Made by a program: the position numbers and the translations under genes | In this document: positions 6,967-15,538 of the stretch, piece by piece | How the letters are laid out: each line of letters starts with the position of its first letter | Position numbering within the stretch: position 1 is the stretch's first letter | Assembly (NCBI GenBank): GCA_004295045.1 | Contig: SHND01000039.1 | Coordinates: 1-64,000, forward strand | Origin: Chloroflexota bacterium | Lineage (GTDB): Bacteria > Chloroflexota > Anaerolineae > UBA4142 > SHND01 | Length of the DNA: 64,000 bases | Direction of reading: 5' to 3' | Notes under the pieces: model-generated | Seen by the model: only the letters and a program-made list of their open reading frames with translations | Told to the model about the DNA's origin: nothing | Databases searched by the model: none

Positions 6967-9900
6967 TCATTTCCCGTGCCGACGAATAAATTCGTTACTA
7001 CGTTTTCCCTTTCCAAAACAAACGTCTGCGAATTTTGCGCTATCGCGATTGGAGTCTCTAATCTCCAGTCTCTAGTCTCTTGCCGTTGCAACAAATCCAC
7101 GCGCCCCACAATTTCATCCAACGTGCGCGCGCCGATGGACGCTAACCATTCGCGCGTTTCTTGCGCGACGAATAAATAGTACGCCATCACCCATTCTGCC
7201 ACTTGCGGAAATTTTTTGCGTAACTCGAGTTTCTGCGTCGCAATGCCAACGGGACAGGTGTTGAGATGACACGCGCGCGCCATGATGCAGCCGCTCGCAA
7301 TCAACGCCGCCGTGCCAAACGAAAATTCTTCCGCGCCCAACAGCGCGCCGATGACAACATGTCGTCCCGTTTTAAATCCGCCATCCACGCGCAAACGGAC
7401 GCGTCCCCGCAAGTCGTTGGCAACAAGGACCTGCTGGGTCTCTGCCAGCCCCAATTCCCACGCCAGCCCCGCGTGTTTGATCGAGCTCAACGGAGACGCG
7501 CCCGTGCCGCCACTGTGTCCGGAAATGTGAATCACGTCCGCGTACGCTTTGGCGACTCCTGCCGCAATCGTGCCAACACCATTCTGCGCGACGAGTTTCA
7601 CAGAAATTTTCGCGCGCGGATTGATGCGTTTCAAATCGTAAATCAACTGCGCCAAATCTTCAATCGAATAAATGTCGTGATGCGGCGGCGGAGAAATGAG
7701 CGTCATGCCCGGCTGCGCGTGCCGCACCGCCGCAATTTCCAAACTCACCTTTGCGCCCGGCAATTGTCCGCCCTCGCCCGGTTTGGAACCCTGCGCCATT
7801 TTGATTTGCAATTCCGTCGCGCTCATCAAATACGCGGGCGTCACACCAAAACGCGCGGACGCGATTTGTTTAATCGCGCTGTTGCGAAGCGCGCCGTAAC
7901 GCGACGGATGTTCACCACCTTCGCCGCTGTTCGCCAACGCGCCCAAACGATTCATCGCCTCGCTCAACGTCTGATGCGCTTCGAGCGACAACGCGCCGTG
8001 CGACATTGCCGCGACGGAAAAACGTTTTACTAACGCTTCCGCCGATTCCACTTGCGATAATGGAATCGGTTCGCGCGGAACGAATTGTAAAAAATCTGAG
8101 AGGTCGGTGGCGGGGCGTTCGTGTACGAGCGACGCAAATTTTAAATATTTTTCGTAACCGTCCTGAAAATTTCCGTTCAACGCGCCCGGCGTGCGAACCG
8201 CGTCGTGCAGCGCGTCAACGACACTCGGATTGTACGCGTGATATTCACCGCCTTTTTTGAATTTGAAATATCCGAAATTGTAAAGGCGATTTGACAAATC
8301 GCCCGCACCAAACGCGCGCGCGTGATGCCGCAAAACCGTTTCCGCGATTTCGCGCAAACCGATGCCGCCGACGGGCGACGACGTTCCCGTGAAATATTGC
8401 GCGATAACATCGTCCGCAATGCCAATACATTCAAACAACTGCGCGCCGTGATAGGCGTCGAGCGTCGCAATCCCCATCTTGGACATGATTTTCAAAATGC
8501 CCTTGTTCGCCGCGGCGATAAAATTTTCTTGCGCGTCTTCGGCGTCAAGCGTCACGTTACGGCGAACGTGACCAACATCGTACAGCGCGCGGATTGTCGC
8601 CAACGCGAGATACGGATTTATCGCGTTCGCGCCGTACCCAATCAAACAGGCAAATTGATGCACATCGCGCGCGTCGCCCGTTTCCGCGACAATGCTCGTT
8701 TGCCAACGCAAGCCCACGCGCAATAAATGCTGATGCACCGCGCTTACCGCGAGCAGCATTGGAAGCGGCGCGCGTGATTCGTTAACGTTGCGGTCACTGA
8801 TAATCAAAATCGTTCTGCCGTCGCGCGTGTGTTGTTCCGCGTCCGCGCATAATTTTTCCAACGCGTACGACAAATTTATAATTTGTCCCTCTCCCGCAAA
8901 GGACAAATTGCAAATTTGCCCTACATCCCACGTCGCGTCTAACGTCGCGTGTGGAAATTCATCAGCGAGCGCGCGAATGTGCGCGAGCTGCGCGTTATTC
9001 AAAAACAGCGAGGCGAGTTCAAGCAAACGCGCATGTGTGGGAGTTTCCTCAAGCACGTTCCCGCGTCCGCCGAGAAAAACGCGCGTGGACATGACCATTT
9101 CTTCGCGCAAGGAATCAATCGGCGGATTCGTCACTTGGGCGAAACGCTGGCGGAAAAAGTGATACAGCGGGCGGTCAAATTCCGAAAGGAACGCATGCGG
9201 CGTATCATCGCCCATCGCGCCAATCGCTTCCGTTTTGTTTTCCGCCATCGGTTTGAGAATGACGACGAGCTCTTCATCGGTGTAACCGAAAAGAGATTGG
9301 AGACTGGAGATTGACGACGGACGACGGACGACGGACGACGGATTACTGATTTCTGATAACTGATCAGTGTACACTGGCGCGTCGAGCGGACGAATATATT
9401 CGCTGACCCAATGCGCGTAGGGGCGACGATTCGCGTAATGGGATTTGAGTTCATCGTTCTGCCACAATTTGTTGTATTGCAAATCGGCGACAAGCATTTG
9501 TCCGGGACCGAGCCGCCCTTTTTGTTTGACGCGTTCGGATTCGATTTCCAGCGCGCCGGCTTCTGAAGACGCGACGATGAAACCGTCATGCGTGACGAGC
9601 CACGTCGCGGGACGCAAACCATTTCGGTCGAGCGCCATGCCCGCGACGCGTCCATCCGAAAAACAAAGCGCGGCGGGTCCGTCCCACGGTTCCATCAACG
9701 TCGCGTGATAGCGATAGAACGCTTTGATTTGCGGGTCGAGGTCGCGCACATTTTCCCACGCTTCAGGCAGGAGCATCATTACCGCGTGCGGCAGCTCGCG
9801 TCCACCGAACGAAACGAGTTCGAGCGCGTTGTCCAAAATTCCCGAATCGGAAGAGGATAAATCGAGCAGTGGTTGGAACAAAGACGAATGGTTTTCAATT

Positions 9901-10766
9901 CGAGCGTTTGTTCCGTACTCATCGCGGAAAATAGCAGAATCGAAATAGGGCGCGCGCGCGTTCATCCACGCGATATTGCCGGACAGCGTGTTGATTTCGC
10001 CATTGTGACACAAGCGGCGAAACGGCTGCGCGAGCTCCCACGCGGGAACAGTGTTGGTGCTGTAGCGTTGATGCGCGAGTGCAAGCGCGGTTTCATACAG
10101 CGGGTCTTGCAAATCAAAATAAAATTTGCCGAGCAGTGGAGAAACAAACAGCCCTTTGTAGACGATGGTACGCGCCGAAAGCGACGCGACGTACACGCGA
10201 TTTTTTTCTTGTAACGCAACGCGTTCGATTTCTTTACGCGCGAAATACAACGCGCGTTCAAACGCGTCGCCGCTGCCAACATGCCTGCCGCGCGCAACGA
10301 GCGCTTGCGTGATGTACGGGCGCGTTTTGAAGGCGTGTTCGCCCAACGCTTCGAGATTGACCGGAACCTCGCGCCACAGCAGCAGCGGAAGATTGCGCGC
10401 CGCGAAAATATTTTCGATAATTTGTTTCGCGCGTGCGCGCGCCTCTTTATCACGCGGAATGAAAAACATGCCCACCGCGAGGTCGCCGTCGTGGGGGGGG
10501 GTGATTTTATTTTGTTCCAATTCGCGCGCGAAAAATTTGTGCGGCAGCTGCGTGAGGATGCCCGAGCCGTCGCCCGTTTTGCCGTCGGCTGCCATCGCGC
10601 CGCGATGCGCGAGCCGCGCAATCAGCGTCAGCGCGTCTTGCACAAGTTTGTGTGAAGGACGCGCGTGCAAGTCAGCGAGGAAACCGGTGCCGCACGCATC
10701 GCGTTCAAAAAAAGGGTCTGTCAGTAGGGGCAATCCCTTGTGGTTGCCCAAAGCGCGGTTCAACAT
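6963..10766 (-). CDS. gltB: Glutamate synthase large subunit, glutaminase-central-FMN domains
   Basis: This protein of about 1267 residues converts glutamine and 2-oxoglutarate to two glutamates. Counting from the ATG at 10766, which has GGAG 8 nt upstream (an in-frame GTG lies at 10784), the class II amidotransferase Cys is C25 in ERDACGTGF, after a short propeptide. The FMN-binding domain shows GEGGEHPSRYG, KPGEGGQLPG, SVKLVAQNGVGTIAAGVAKA and HSGGTGASP. The iron-sulfur cluster Cys are in CIMARACHLNTCPVG. The GXGXG domain is a separate overlapping gene downstream. Three stretches look repeat-derived (about 466-492, 612-629, 1227-1240). No gltD is in the window. Confidence 0.95.
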   Translation of the reverse strand: MLNRALGNHKGLPLLTDPFFERDACGTGFLADLHARPSHKLVQDALTLIARLAHRGAMAADGKTGDGSGILTQLPHKFFARELEQNKITPPHDGDLAVGMFFIPRDKEARARAKQIIENIFAARNLPLLLWREVPVNLEALGEHAFKTRPYITQALVARGRHVGSGDAFERALYFARKEIERVALQEKNRVYVASLSARTIVYKGLFVSPLLGKFYFDLQDPLYETALALAHQRYSTNTVPAWELAQPFRRLCHNGEINTLSGNIAWMNARAPYFDSAIFRDEYGTNARIENHSSLFQPLLDLSSSDSGILDNALELVSFGGRELPHAVMMLLPEAWENVRDLDPQIKAFYRYHATLMEPWDGPAALCFSDGRVAGMALDRNGLRPATWLVTHDGFIVASSEAGALEIESERVKQKGRLGPGQMLVADLQYNKLWQNDELKSHYANRRPYAHWVSEYIRPLDAPVYTDQLSEISNPSSVVRRPSSISSLQSLFGYTDEELVVILKPMAENKTEAIGAMGDDTPHAFLSEFDRPLYHFFRQRFAQVTNPPIDSLREEMVMSTRVFLGGRGNVLEETPTHARLLELASLFLNNAQLAHIRALADEFPHATLDATWDVGQICNLSFAGEGQIINLSYALEKLCADAEQHTRDGRTILIISDRNVNESRAPLPMLLAVSAVHQHLLRVGLRWQTSIVAETGDARDVHQFACLIGYGANAINPYLALATIRALYDVGHVRRNVTLDAEDAQENFIAAANKGILKIMSKMGIATLDAYHGAQLFECIGIADDVIAQYFTGTSSPVGGIGLREIAETVLRHHARAFGAGDLSNRLYNFGYFKFKKGGEYHAYNPSVVDALHDAVRTPGALNGNFQDGYEKYLKFASLVHERPATDLSDFLQFVPREPIPLSQVESAEALVKRFSVAAMSHGALSLEAHQTLSEAMNRLGALANSGEGGEHPSRYGALRNSAIKQIASARFGVTPAYLMSATELQIKMAQGSKPGEGGQLPGAKVSLEIAAVRHAQPGMTLISPPPHHDIYSIEDLAQLIYDLKRINPRAKISVKLVAQNGVGTIAAGVAKAYADVIHISGHSGGTGASPLSSIKHAGLAWELGLAETQQVLVANDLRGRVRLRVDGGFKTGRHVVIGALLGAEEFSFGTAALIASGCIMARACHLNTCPVGIATQKLELRKKFPQVAEWVMAYYLFVAQETREWLASIGARTLDEIVGRVDLLQRQETRDWRLETPIAIAQNSQTFVLERENVVTNLFVGTGNE
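7045..7085. repeat. Octamer array inside the 3' end of gltB
   Basis: AGTCTCTAATCTCCAGTCTCTAGTCTC-like 8-nt units encode the stretch RQETRDWRLET near the C-terminus of the large glutamate synthase gene, in frame and just before the break to the GXGXG-domain gene. Confidence 0.7.
8878..8930. repeat. Dispersed palindromic element in frame in gltB
   Basis: A segment built from TTTGTCCCTCTCCCGC and the inverted motifs ACAAATTGCAAATTTG codes for GQICNLSFAGEGQIINLS inside the central domain of the glutamate synthase. It has the look of a mobile micro-repeat, since such a stretch is not part of the conserved GltB pattern. This is judged by eye. Confidence 0.5.
9288..9372. repeat. Composite tandem array in frame in gltB
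   Basis: GAGATTGG/AGACTGG units are followed by four GGACGAC units and then TACTGAT/TTCTGAT/AACTGAT units. Read on the minus strand they encode an in-frame low-complexity insert (SEISNPSSVVRRPSSISSL) in the large glutamate synthase. Confidence 0.8.
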
Positions 10767-11084
10767 CGCGTTTGCTCCAAGCACGGGAATCTACTGTGCA
10801 GAGACACAGTCCATCACGGATTGGGACGCGGACAAACAAGGATGAACGCGGAAAAAGAAAAAAACAGGGTAGAAATCCGCGTGAATCCGCGAACATCCGC
10901 GTCCAAAAAGCGAAATTGTGATGCACTGTGTCACGTCAAAATGACACGTCAACGGAGGTCAGCGAGAGGACAACGATGTCAATTCTCATCAGGGGGACCG
11001 AAAACATTTTGGCAGCATTGCCAAGGGGAAATTTAGTGTGGGCGCGTCCTTGTTGCAATCACAACGCGCAGTCGGCACAACGCG
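10767..11084. promoter_or_regulatory. Upstream region of gltB with repeats and an operator-like palindrome
   Basis: No convincing gene was found in this 318-nt stretch. At 10,815-10,912 lie degenerate copies of a CGCGGATGAACGCGGA / AATCCGCGTGAATCCGCG repeat. At 10928-10947 there is a perfect inverted repeat GTGTCA-N8-TGACAC, flanked by a second CGTCAA. It could be an operator for the minus-strand gltB or part of a promoter (TTGACG on the minus strand). A plus-strand frame beginning at the ATG near 10976 has an upstream GAGAGGA, but its Arg/Cys-rich product is not recognisable and is not called. Confidence 0.4.
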
Positions 11085-11303
11085 TTACGCGCTGCGATGT
11101 ACGAACGAGTTTGGCAGACGCAAAGTTTCATCGCTTTCGTTTTGCGCGGTACCGTTGTGCACAAAACGGCGCGCGCCCTCGATGAAAATGACTTGATTGC
11201 AAATCACACAGTTTTCCTCGTCCAACAAGTACGCGAACGCAGTTTCTTTGTCAAAGACGTTCGCTACTTGGCGAAAATGGTTTTTACAGAGACACGGTTG
11301 CAT
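11085..11303 (-). CDS. Small hypothetical protein with CxC and CxxC motifs
   Basis: This 72-residue reading frame is preceded by a good ribosome-binding site (GAGGAG, 7 nt before the ATG). The product begins MQPCLCKNHFRQVANVF and contains EENCVICNQV near the middle, so two Cys pairs could bind a metal. I do not recognise the family. It lies downstream of the histidine phosphatase gene on the same strand, behind an 18-bp hairpin. The far C-terminus is rich in polar residues. Codon use and the Shine-Dalgarno sequence favour a real gene, but the evidence is thin. Confidence 0.5.
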   Translation of the reverse strand: MQPCLCKNHFRQVANVFDKETAFAYLLDEENCVICNQVIFIEGARRFVHNGTAQNESDETLRLPNSFVHRSA

Positions 11304-11324
11304 AATGAAACTCCTCGCACTTTT

Positions 11325-11371
11325 GGTTGTTTAACGTTAGCCAATCCTTTGTCGGCTAACATTCAACAACC
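11325..11371. terminator. 18-bp inverted repeat between phosphatase and small gene
   Basis: The arms 11325-11342 and 11354-11371 match at 16 of 18 positions, with an 11-nt loop. No clear T-run follows on the minus strand, so it may be a transcription attenuator, an RNA-processing site or an operator rather than a simple terminator. Confidence 0.5.
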
Positions 11372-11384
11372 GATACATAAATTC

Positions 11385-12044
11385 CTACAACGCTTGCGCG
11401 TCGCAATTGGTATAAACGCCGATCAAATGATGTACGTCATTGAGCAACGCCAATCGAAATTCACCATGGGTAGGCACGGAACCTGGTTCCGTACCTACCC
11501 ATTCCACCATACTCACCGATGCATTATCAAAACGCCAACGCCAAAAAAATTCCAAACTCATCTGCAACGTTTGTAAAATAATCACGCGCAGTACGGCATC
11601 ATGCGTCACAATCAAAATGTTTCCATCGTGATGAGCGTTCAAGCTATCTTGCAAAAAAGATTGAACGCGAAATGAAACATCCGCGAGCGATTCACCCTCC
11701 GGCATTTTCATGCGATGCGGCTGGGTGCGCCACGCGCGATATTCGTCCGCGTATTGTTCCCGAATCACGGCGGCGGGATTGCCCTCCCACGCGCCATGAT
11801 GAATTTCCGCGAGCCGCGCATCCAAGCGCAGCGGAATATCTTTCCAACGCGCGGTGGGTCGCGCGGTATCGTGCGCGCGCTTTAACGGGCTGGCATAGAT
11901 CGCTTGCAAATCAATTCCGGCAAATTTTTCCGCGACGCGTTCTGCTTGCAATGCACCGCGTTCACTCAACGACACATCTTGCTGTCCTGTATAAATATGT
12001 TTTACATTCCACGCGCTTTCGCCGTGACGCACGAGATAAATTTT
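11385..12044 (-). CDS. Histidine phosphatase (phosphoglycerate-mutase-like), possible phosphoserine phosphatase
   Basis: The family signature LVRHGESAWN places the phospho-His at residue 8 if translation starts at the TTG at 12044. A longer frame reaches an ATG at 12107, but its extra 21 residues are encoded by a GTGCATT repeat and are unlikely to be native. Other conserved parts are the YTGQQDVSLSERGALQA motif, LAEIHHGAWEGN and THDAVLRVII, which has the second catalytic His. It follows serA on the same strand almost without a gap, so a metal-independent phosphoserine phosphatase (second or last step of serine synthesis) is plausible; phosphoglycerate mutase or ribazole phosphatase are alternatives. 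A palindromic repeat encodes an insert near residues 181-192. Confidence 0.8.
   Translation of the reverse strand, partial: KIYLVRHGESAWNVKHIYTGQQDVSLSERGALQAERVAEKFAGIDLQAIYASPLKRAHDTARPTARWKDIPLRLDARLAEIHHGAWEGNPAAVIREQYADEYRAWRTQPHRMKMPEGESLADVSFRVQSFLQDSLNAHHDGNILIVTHDAVLRVIILQTLQMSLEFFWRWRFDNASVSMVEWVGTEPGSVPTHGEFRLALLNDVHHLIGVYTNCDAQAL
11468..11500. repeat. Palindromic element (GGTAGG..GGAACC / GGTTCC..CCTACC) inside the phosphatase gene
   Basis: Two 16-nt arms (11468-11483, 11485-11500) form an inverted repeat with one G-T mismatch around a single central base. It encodes WVGTEPGSVPTH in frame. A degenerate copy (AGGAATGGACC / GGTTCCGTTCCT) lies in a non-coding gap near 43,096-43,122. 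Confidence 0.8.
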
Positions 12045-12094
12045 CAATGAACAATTTTCAACGCGCGATGCACAATGCGGAACGCCACGATGTT

Positions 12095-12125
12095 TTTCAT
12101 TGTGCATTGTGCATTATGCATTCAG
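12095..12125. repeat. GTGCATT heptamer array at the serA 3' end
   Basis: Units ATTGTGC-ATTGTGC-ATTATGC run across the stop codon region of serA and into the upstream end of the phosphatase gene. Similar arrays are at 3,219-3,250 and 30,783-30,820. Confidence 0.75.
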
Positions 12126-13684
12126 AGGTCAAGCACTTTACTCCACTGAATATCCAACTCTTGATAAATTTTTTCCATCACATCTTGCGGCACCGGATCA
12201 TCGAGCGTGAGAACCATAATTGCTTCGCCGCGCGGACCATCGCGCGCAACTTGCATCGAAGCAATGTTGATGTCCGCCGCGCCGAGCAGCGTGCCCACTT
12301 TGCCAATCATGCCCGGACGGTCACGATGCCGCGTGAGCATCACATAACCACTCGGCACAAAGTCAACCCAGTTGCCGTCGAGTTGAACAATGTGCGGTTC
12401 ATCATGCAACAATGTTCCCGAAACGCGCCGTTCGCCCGTGATGGTGATGATATTTTCATAACGCGATACGTCACGCGTTTTGCGTTCCGCGAGAGAAAGC
12501 CCGTGCGTTTGTGCAAGCAGCGCCGCGTTCACCACATTCACGCGCGTTTCCACAATCGGTTCGAGCAAGCCCTTGATGATGCCGGCGGTGAGAACGCCCG
12601 TATCCTCTGCTGCAATTTTGCCCGCGTACTCGATTTCCAATTTTCCGAGCGGACCGCCAACCCATTTCGTATACAAGCGTCCGAGCCGTTCCGCCAAGTC
12701 CATGTACGGATGCAAAATTTGCGCGAGCGACGCGGACACCATCGGCGCATTCACCGCGAATTTTGCGGGTCGTCCCTCCAACACTGCCAAAACCTCTTCG
12801 GCAATTTCGAGCGAAACGCGCGTTGCCGCCTCCGCCGTGCTTCCGCCAATGTGCGGGGTGACGACGACGCGCGGATGATTCAACAAACGTTCGTTTTTCG
12901 TCGGCTCTTGCTCCATGACATCGAGCGCCGCGCCCGCAAGCTGCCCCGCGTCCAGCGCATCGAGCAGCGCGTTTTCGTCGAGCAATGCGCCGCGCGCCGC
13001 ATTCACCAAACGCGCGCCTTTTTTGAATTTTGCAAATTCGTCCGCGCCGAGTAATTTTTTCGTTTCCTTGGTGACGGGCGTGTGCAGTGAAACAAAATCG
13101 CTGGTCGCCAACACCTCGTCGAACGAAATCATTTTGACTTGCATCTGCGCCGCGCGCTCAAGCGTCACATACGGGTCAAACGCGACCACCTCCATGCCAA
13201 GCCCCACCGCGCGCCGCGCCACTTCACTGCCTACGCGTCCGAGTCCGACCAAACCCAAACGTTTGCCGACGAGTTCGACGCCAGAAAATTGCTCGCGTTT
13301 CCATTCGCCGCGCCGCACGCTCGCATCCGCTTGCGGAATATTGCGCGCGAGCGCCCAGAGAATTGCGACCGCGTGTTCTGCCGCCGCGACGATGTTCGTC
13401 GTCGGCGCGTTGACGACGGTGATGCCATGTTTTGTCGCCGACGCTACATCAATGTTGTCCACACCAACGCCCGCGCGTCCGACGACGATTAAATTTTCTC
13501 CCGCGTCAAACAGCGCGTCATTCACCTGCGTCGCGCTGCGCACAATCAACGCGTGATAGGTCGGCAAAATTGCTTTCAAATCATCGGGCGACAATTTCAA
13601 ACAAACATCTACGTTCGTATGTTGTTGTAAAAGTTCAAGTCCCTCTTTGCCGAGCGGTTCGGCGATTAAAATTTTATGTTGCAT
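12122..13684 (-). CDS. serA: D-3-phosphoglycerate dehydrogenase, long form with ASB and ACT domains
   Basis: This protein of about 520 residues catalyses the first step of serine synthesis (3-phosphoglycerate to 3-phosphohydroxypyruvate, NAD-linked). It starts with the typical KILIAEPLGKEGLELL. The NAD-binding signature GLVGLGRVGSEVARRA, the DFVSLHTPVTKETKKLL block and the catalytic HPRVVVTPHIGGSTAEA are all intact, followed by an intervening domain and a C-terminal ACT domain (about 447-520), as in the Mycobacterium/Bacillus form. The frame extends further upstream through a terminator hairpin, so the ATG at 13684 (alternative 13702) is chosen from homology. A leader with its own promoter precedes it. 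Confidence 0.93.
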   Translation of the reverse strand: MQHKILIAEPLGKEGLELLQQHTNVDVCLKLSPDDLKAILPTYHALIVRSATQVNDALFDAGENLIVVGRAGVGVDNIDVASATKHGITVVNAPTTNIVAAAEHAVAILWALARNIPQADASVRRGEWKREQFSGVELVGKRLGLVGLGRVGSEVARRAVGLGMEVVAFDPYVTLERAAQMQVKMISFDEVLATSDFVSLHTPVTKETKKLLGADEFAKFKKGARLVNAARGALLDENALLDALDAGQLAGAALDVMEQEPTKNERLLNHPRVVVTPHIGGSTAEAATRVSLEIAEEVLAVLEGRPAKFAVNAPMVSASLAQILHPYMDLAERLGRLYTKWVGGPLGKLEIEYAGKIAAEDTGVLTAGIIKGLLEPIVETRVNVVNAALLAQTHGLSLAERKTRDVSRYENIITITGERRVSGTLLHDEPHIVQLDGNWVDFVPSGYVMLTRHRDRPGMIGKVGTLLGAADINIASMQVARDGPRGEAIMVLTLDDPVPQDVMEKIYQELDIQWSKVLDL

Positions 13685-13764
13685 CACGTCACGGTGAAAC
13701 ATTGGAATTTTGATTTGCGATTTTCGTAGGGAGCAGCGCCTTGTACCTGTCCTCCCTGTTGAGT

Positions 13765-13818
13765 AAAAACAAAAAGCCCTTGGACATATTCCCGCGCGGG
13801 GATTCATGTCCAAGGGCT
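13765..13818 (-). terminator. Intrinsic terminator / attenuator in the serA leader
   Basis: Read on the minus strand, a perfect 13-bp stem (arms 13775-13787 and 13806-13818) is followed directly by TTTTTGTTTT (13774-13765). It lies downstream of a consensus promoter and about 80 nt before the serA start, so it should control read-through into serA. It could also serve as the terminator of the aroKB transcript. Confidence 0.75.
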
Positions 13819-13908
13819 GCTGGGCCCCAATGAAAATTGGGCGGCGTCAACGGCGCCAGATTGCTATGCGATTGCCGAGAATTATAGACAAAGCAACGCG
13901 AAAGTCAA
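13819..13908 (-). promoter_or_regulatory. serA promoter and structured leader
   Basis: Immediately after the aroKB stop, on the minus strand, lie TTGACT (13908-13903), a 16-nt spacer and TATAAT (13886-13881). The predicted transcript starts near 13874 and first forms two small hairpins (GGCG...CGCC and CCCAAT-TTTC-ATTGGG, both between about 13,826 and 13,860) and then the terminator. No leader peptide rich in one amino acid is visible, and T-box landmarks are absent, so the controlling signal is unknown. Confidence 0.65.
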
Positions 13909-13918
13909 AAAATCAAGG

Positions 13919-15538
13919 TCAGTAGGATTCAGCCAAAGCTTTGAGCATCGCGCCGCGCCGCACATCGTTCATAATTACCACACATCCAACTTCGCGAGGC
14001 AAAATCAAACGCAATTTGCCATCTTGAATTTTCTTGTCTGTACCCATCGCATCCAAAATTTGTTCGGCGGAAAATTCTTGCGGAATGTGCGTGGGCAATT
14101 CAAATTCCTCAAACAACGAAATAATTTCATCGCGTGTTGTCGCGTCACAAAGCGAAATGTTCGCCGCCAACCGCGCCGCAACACAAACGCCCATCGCCAC
14201 CGCGTAACCGTGGCGCATTTTGTATTCTGCCAATTTTTCTATCGCCTGCCCAAAGGTATGTCCCAAATTCAAATGCGCGCGAACATTTTCCTCGAACGGG
14301 TCGCGCTCTACAATTTCGATTTTCACCCGCAGCGCGCGTTCCAACAATTCACCACTTACCTCCCTGCTTCCCTGTTTCCCTGTTTCCCTGTCTCCCTGTT
14401 TCCCTGTCTCCCTGTCTCCTTGTTTCCCTGTTTCCCTTATCTGCTCAAACAACCCCGCGTCCCCAATCACCCCATGCTTGATGACCTCCGCCATTCCCGC
14501 GCGAAATTCTTCAAGCGGCAGCGTCTCCAACACACTCAAATCCGCGATCACACACACGGGAAATTTGAACGCGCCGATTAAATTTTTTCCCGACGGATGG
14601 TCCACCGCGACTTTGCCGCCGATGCTCGAATCCACCATCGCAAGCAGCGTCGTTGGAATTTGCACGAACGGCACACCGCGCAAATACGTCGCCGCCGCGA
14701 ATCCCACTGTGTCGCCGATGACGCCGCCGCCCAATGCAAAGATTGGCGAACGTCGCTCCAATTTCGCCGCGATGAATTGGTCGTACAAATCGCGCACCGC
14801 GTCGAGCGTTTTGTATTGTTCGCCGTCAGGGATTTCGATCAACGTCGGGGAAAAATTCTGCGCGCGCAAGGATTCCAAAACGCGCTGCGCGTACAACATG
14901 CCAACTGTCGGATTCGTCACCACCGCGCAGCGCGCGGCGAATTTGTGGTCACGTAAAAATTCGCCAACGTGGTCGAGCAAGCAACGTCCGAGAAAAATCG
15001 GATACGCGCCGTGCGGCGTTTCAACCAAAATCTCGCGCATCTCCAACCGATTCACAATCTCTTGCGCGATTTCTTGCGGCGTGCGCTGATTCGTATTCAC
15101 ATGCATTGCAATCGCGTTGTACGCGTCGCGCCGCGCGTCAAGTAATTCCTGTATCCTTGTTTCCTTGTCTCCCTGTAATAATGGACGGTCGTTCGCACCG
15201 TTCAAACGCGCGAGAATTTCATCCACGCTCGCGTCGAGACAAATAATTTGCGCGTCGGAAAATGCCGCGCGATTTTCGGGGTTCACGAGCGCGCCGCCGC
15301 CCGTCGCAATCACCAAATTTTCGCTTGCAACAAGTTCCAAAATCAACGCGCGTTCCAATTCGCGAAAATCCGCCTCGCCGCGTTCGGCAAAAATTTCCGC
15401 AACGGTTTGTCCTTCGCGCGCGGCAATCCAGGTGTCCATGTCAATCAGTTTGCGCCCCAACAATTTCGCCAACGCGTGACCGACGGACGTTTTGCCCGTG
15501 CCCATGAAACCAGTGAGAACAATGTTTCGACGATCCAT
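13919..15538 (-). CDS. aroKB: Fused shikimate kinase / 3-dehydroquinate synthase
   Basis: This 539-residue bifunctional protein has shikimate kinase at residues 1-165 (P-loop GFMGTGKT 10-17, substrate Asp in IDMDTWI 32-38) and 3-dehydroquinate synthase from about 170 (GGGVIGDTVGFAAATYLRG for NAD binding, DSSIGGKVAVDHPSGKN, EVIKHGVI, LNLGHTFGQAIEKL with metal ligands, HGYAVAMG). It abuts aroC (TAA directly followed by ATG), so the two are co-translated. An in-frame repeat array inserts a GKQGDRET-type low-complexity stretch (about 366-395) in a surface-loop region between the Zn-site motifs. The two activities are steps 5 and 2 of the shikimate pathway. Confidence 0.95.
   Translation of the reverse strand: MDRRNIVLTGFMGTGKTSVGHALAKLLGRKLIDMDTWIAAREGQTVAEIFAERGEADFRELERALILELVASENLVIATGGGALVNPENRAAFSDAQIICLDASVDEILARLNGANDRPLLQGDKETRIQELLDARRDAYNAIAMHVNTNQRTPQEIAQEIVNRLEMREILVETPHGAYPIFLGRCLLDHVGEFLRDHKFAARCAVVTNPTVGMLYAQRVLESLRAQNFSPTLIEIPDGEQYKTLDAVRDLYDQFIAAKLERRSPIFALGGGVIGDTVGFAAATYLRGVPFVQIPTTLLAMVDSSIGGKVAVDHPSGKNLIGAFKFPVCVIADLSVLETLPLEEFRAGMAEVIKHGVIGDAGLFEQIRETGKQGDRETGKQGDRETGKQGSREVSGELLERALRVKIEIVERDPFEENVRAHLNLGHTFGQAIEKLAEYKMRHGYAVAMGVCVAARLAANISLCDATTRDEIISLFEEFELPTHIPQEFSAEQILDAMGTDKKIQDGKLRLILPREVGCVVIMNDVRRGAMLKALAESY
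14350..14440. repeat. TTTCCCTG octamer array in frame in aroKB
   Basis: About eleven degenerate octamers (TTTCCCTG, TCTCCCTG, TCTCCTTG) lie head to tail within the dehydroquinate synthase domain. Read on the coding strand they give a repeating RETGKQGD peptide. A shorter relative sits at 15,150-15,180 in the same gene. Confidence 0.9.

Noticed and set aside
10976..11185. A plus-strand frame starting at the ATG near 10976
   Set aside because: It has an upstream GAGAGGA, but the product is Arg/Cys-rich without any pattern and overlaps the better minus-strand small gene.
11672..13054. A 460-codon open frame on the plus strand
   Set aside because: Antisense of serA and the phosphatase gene; Arg/His-rich composition without any family signature.
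13700..13813. Extended N-terminus of serA up to 13813
   Set aside because: The extra codons are read through the terminator hairpin and are not part of the protein family.
14350..14440. CRISPR array
   Set aside because: The repeats are 8-nt tandem units without spacers and lie in frame in a gene.
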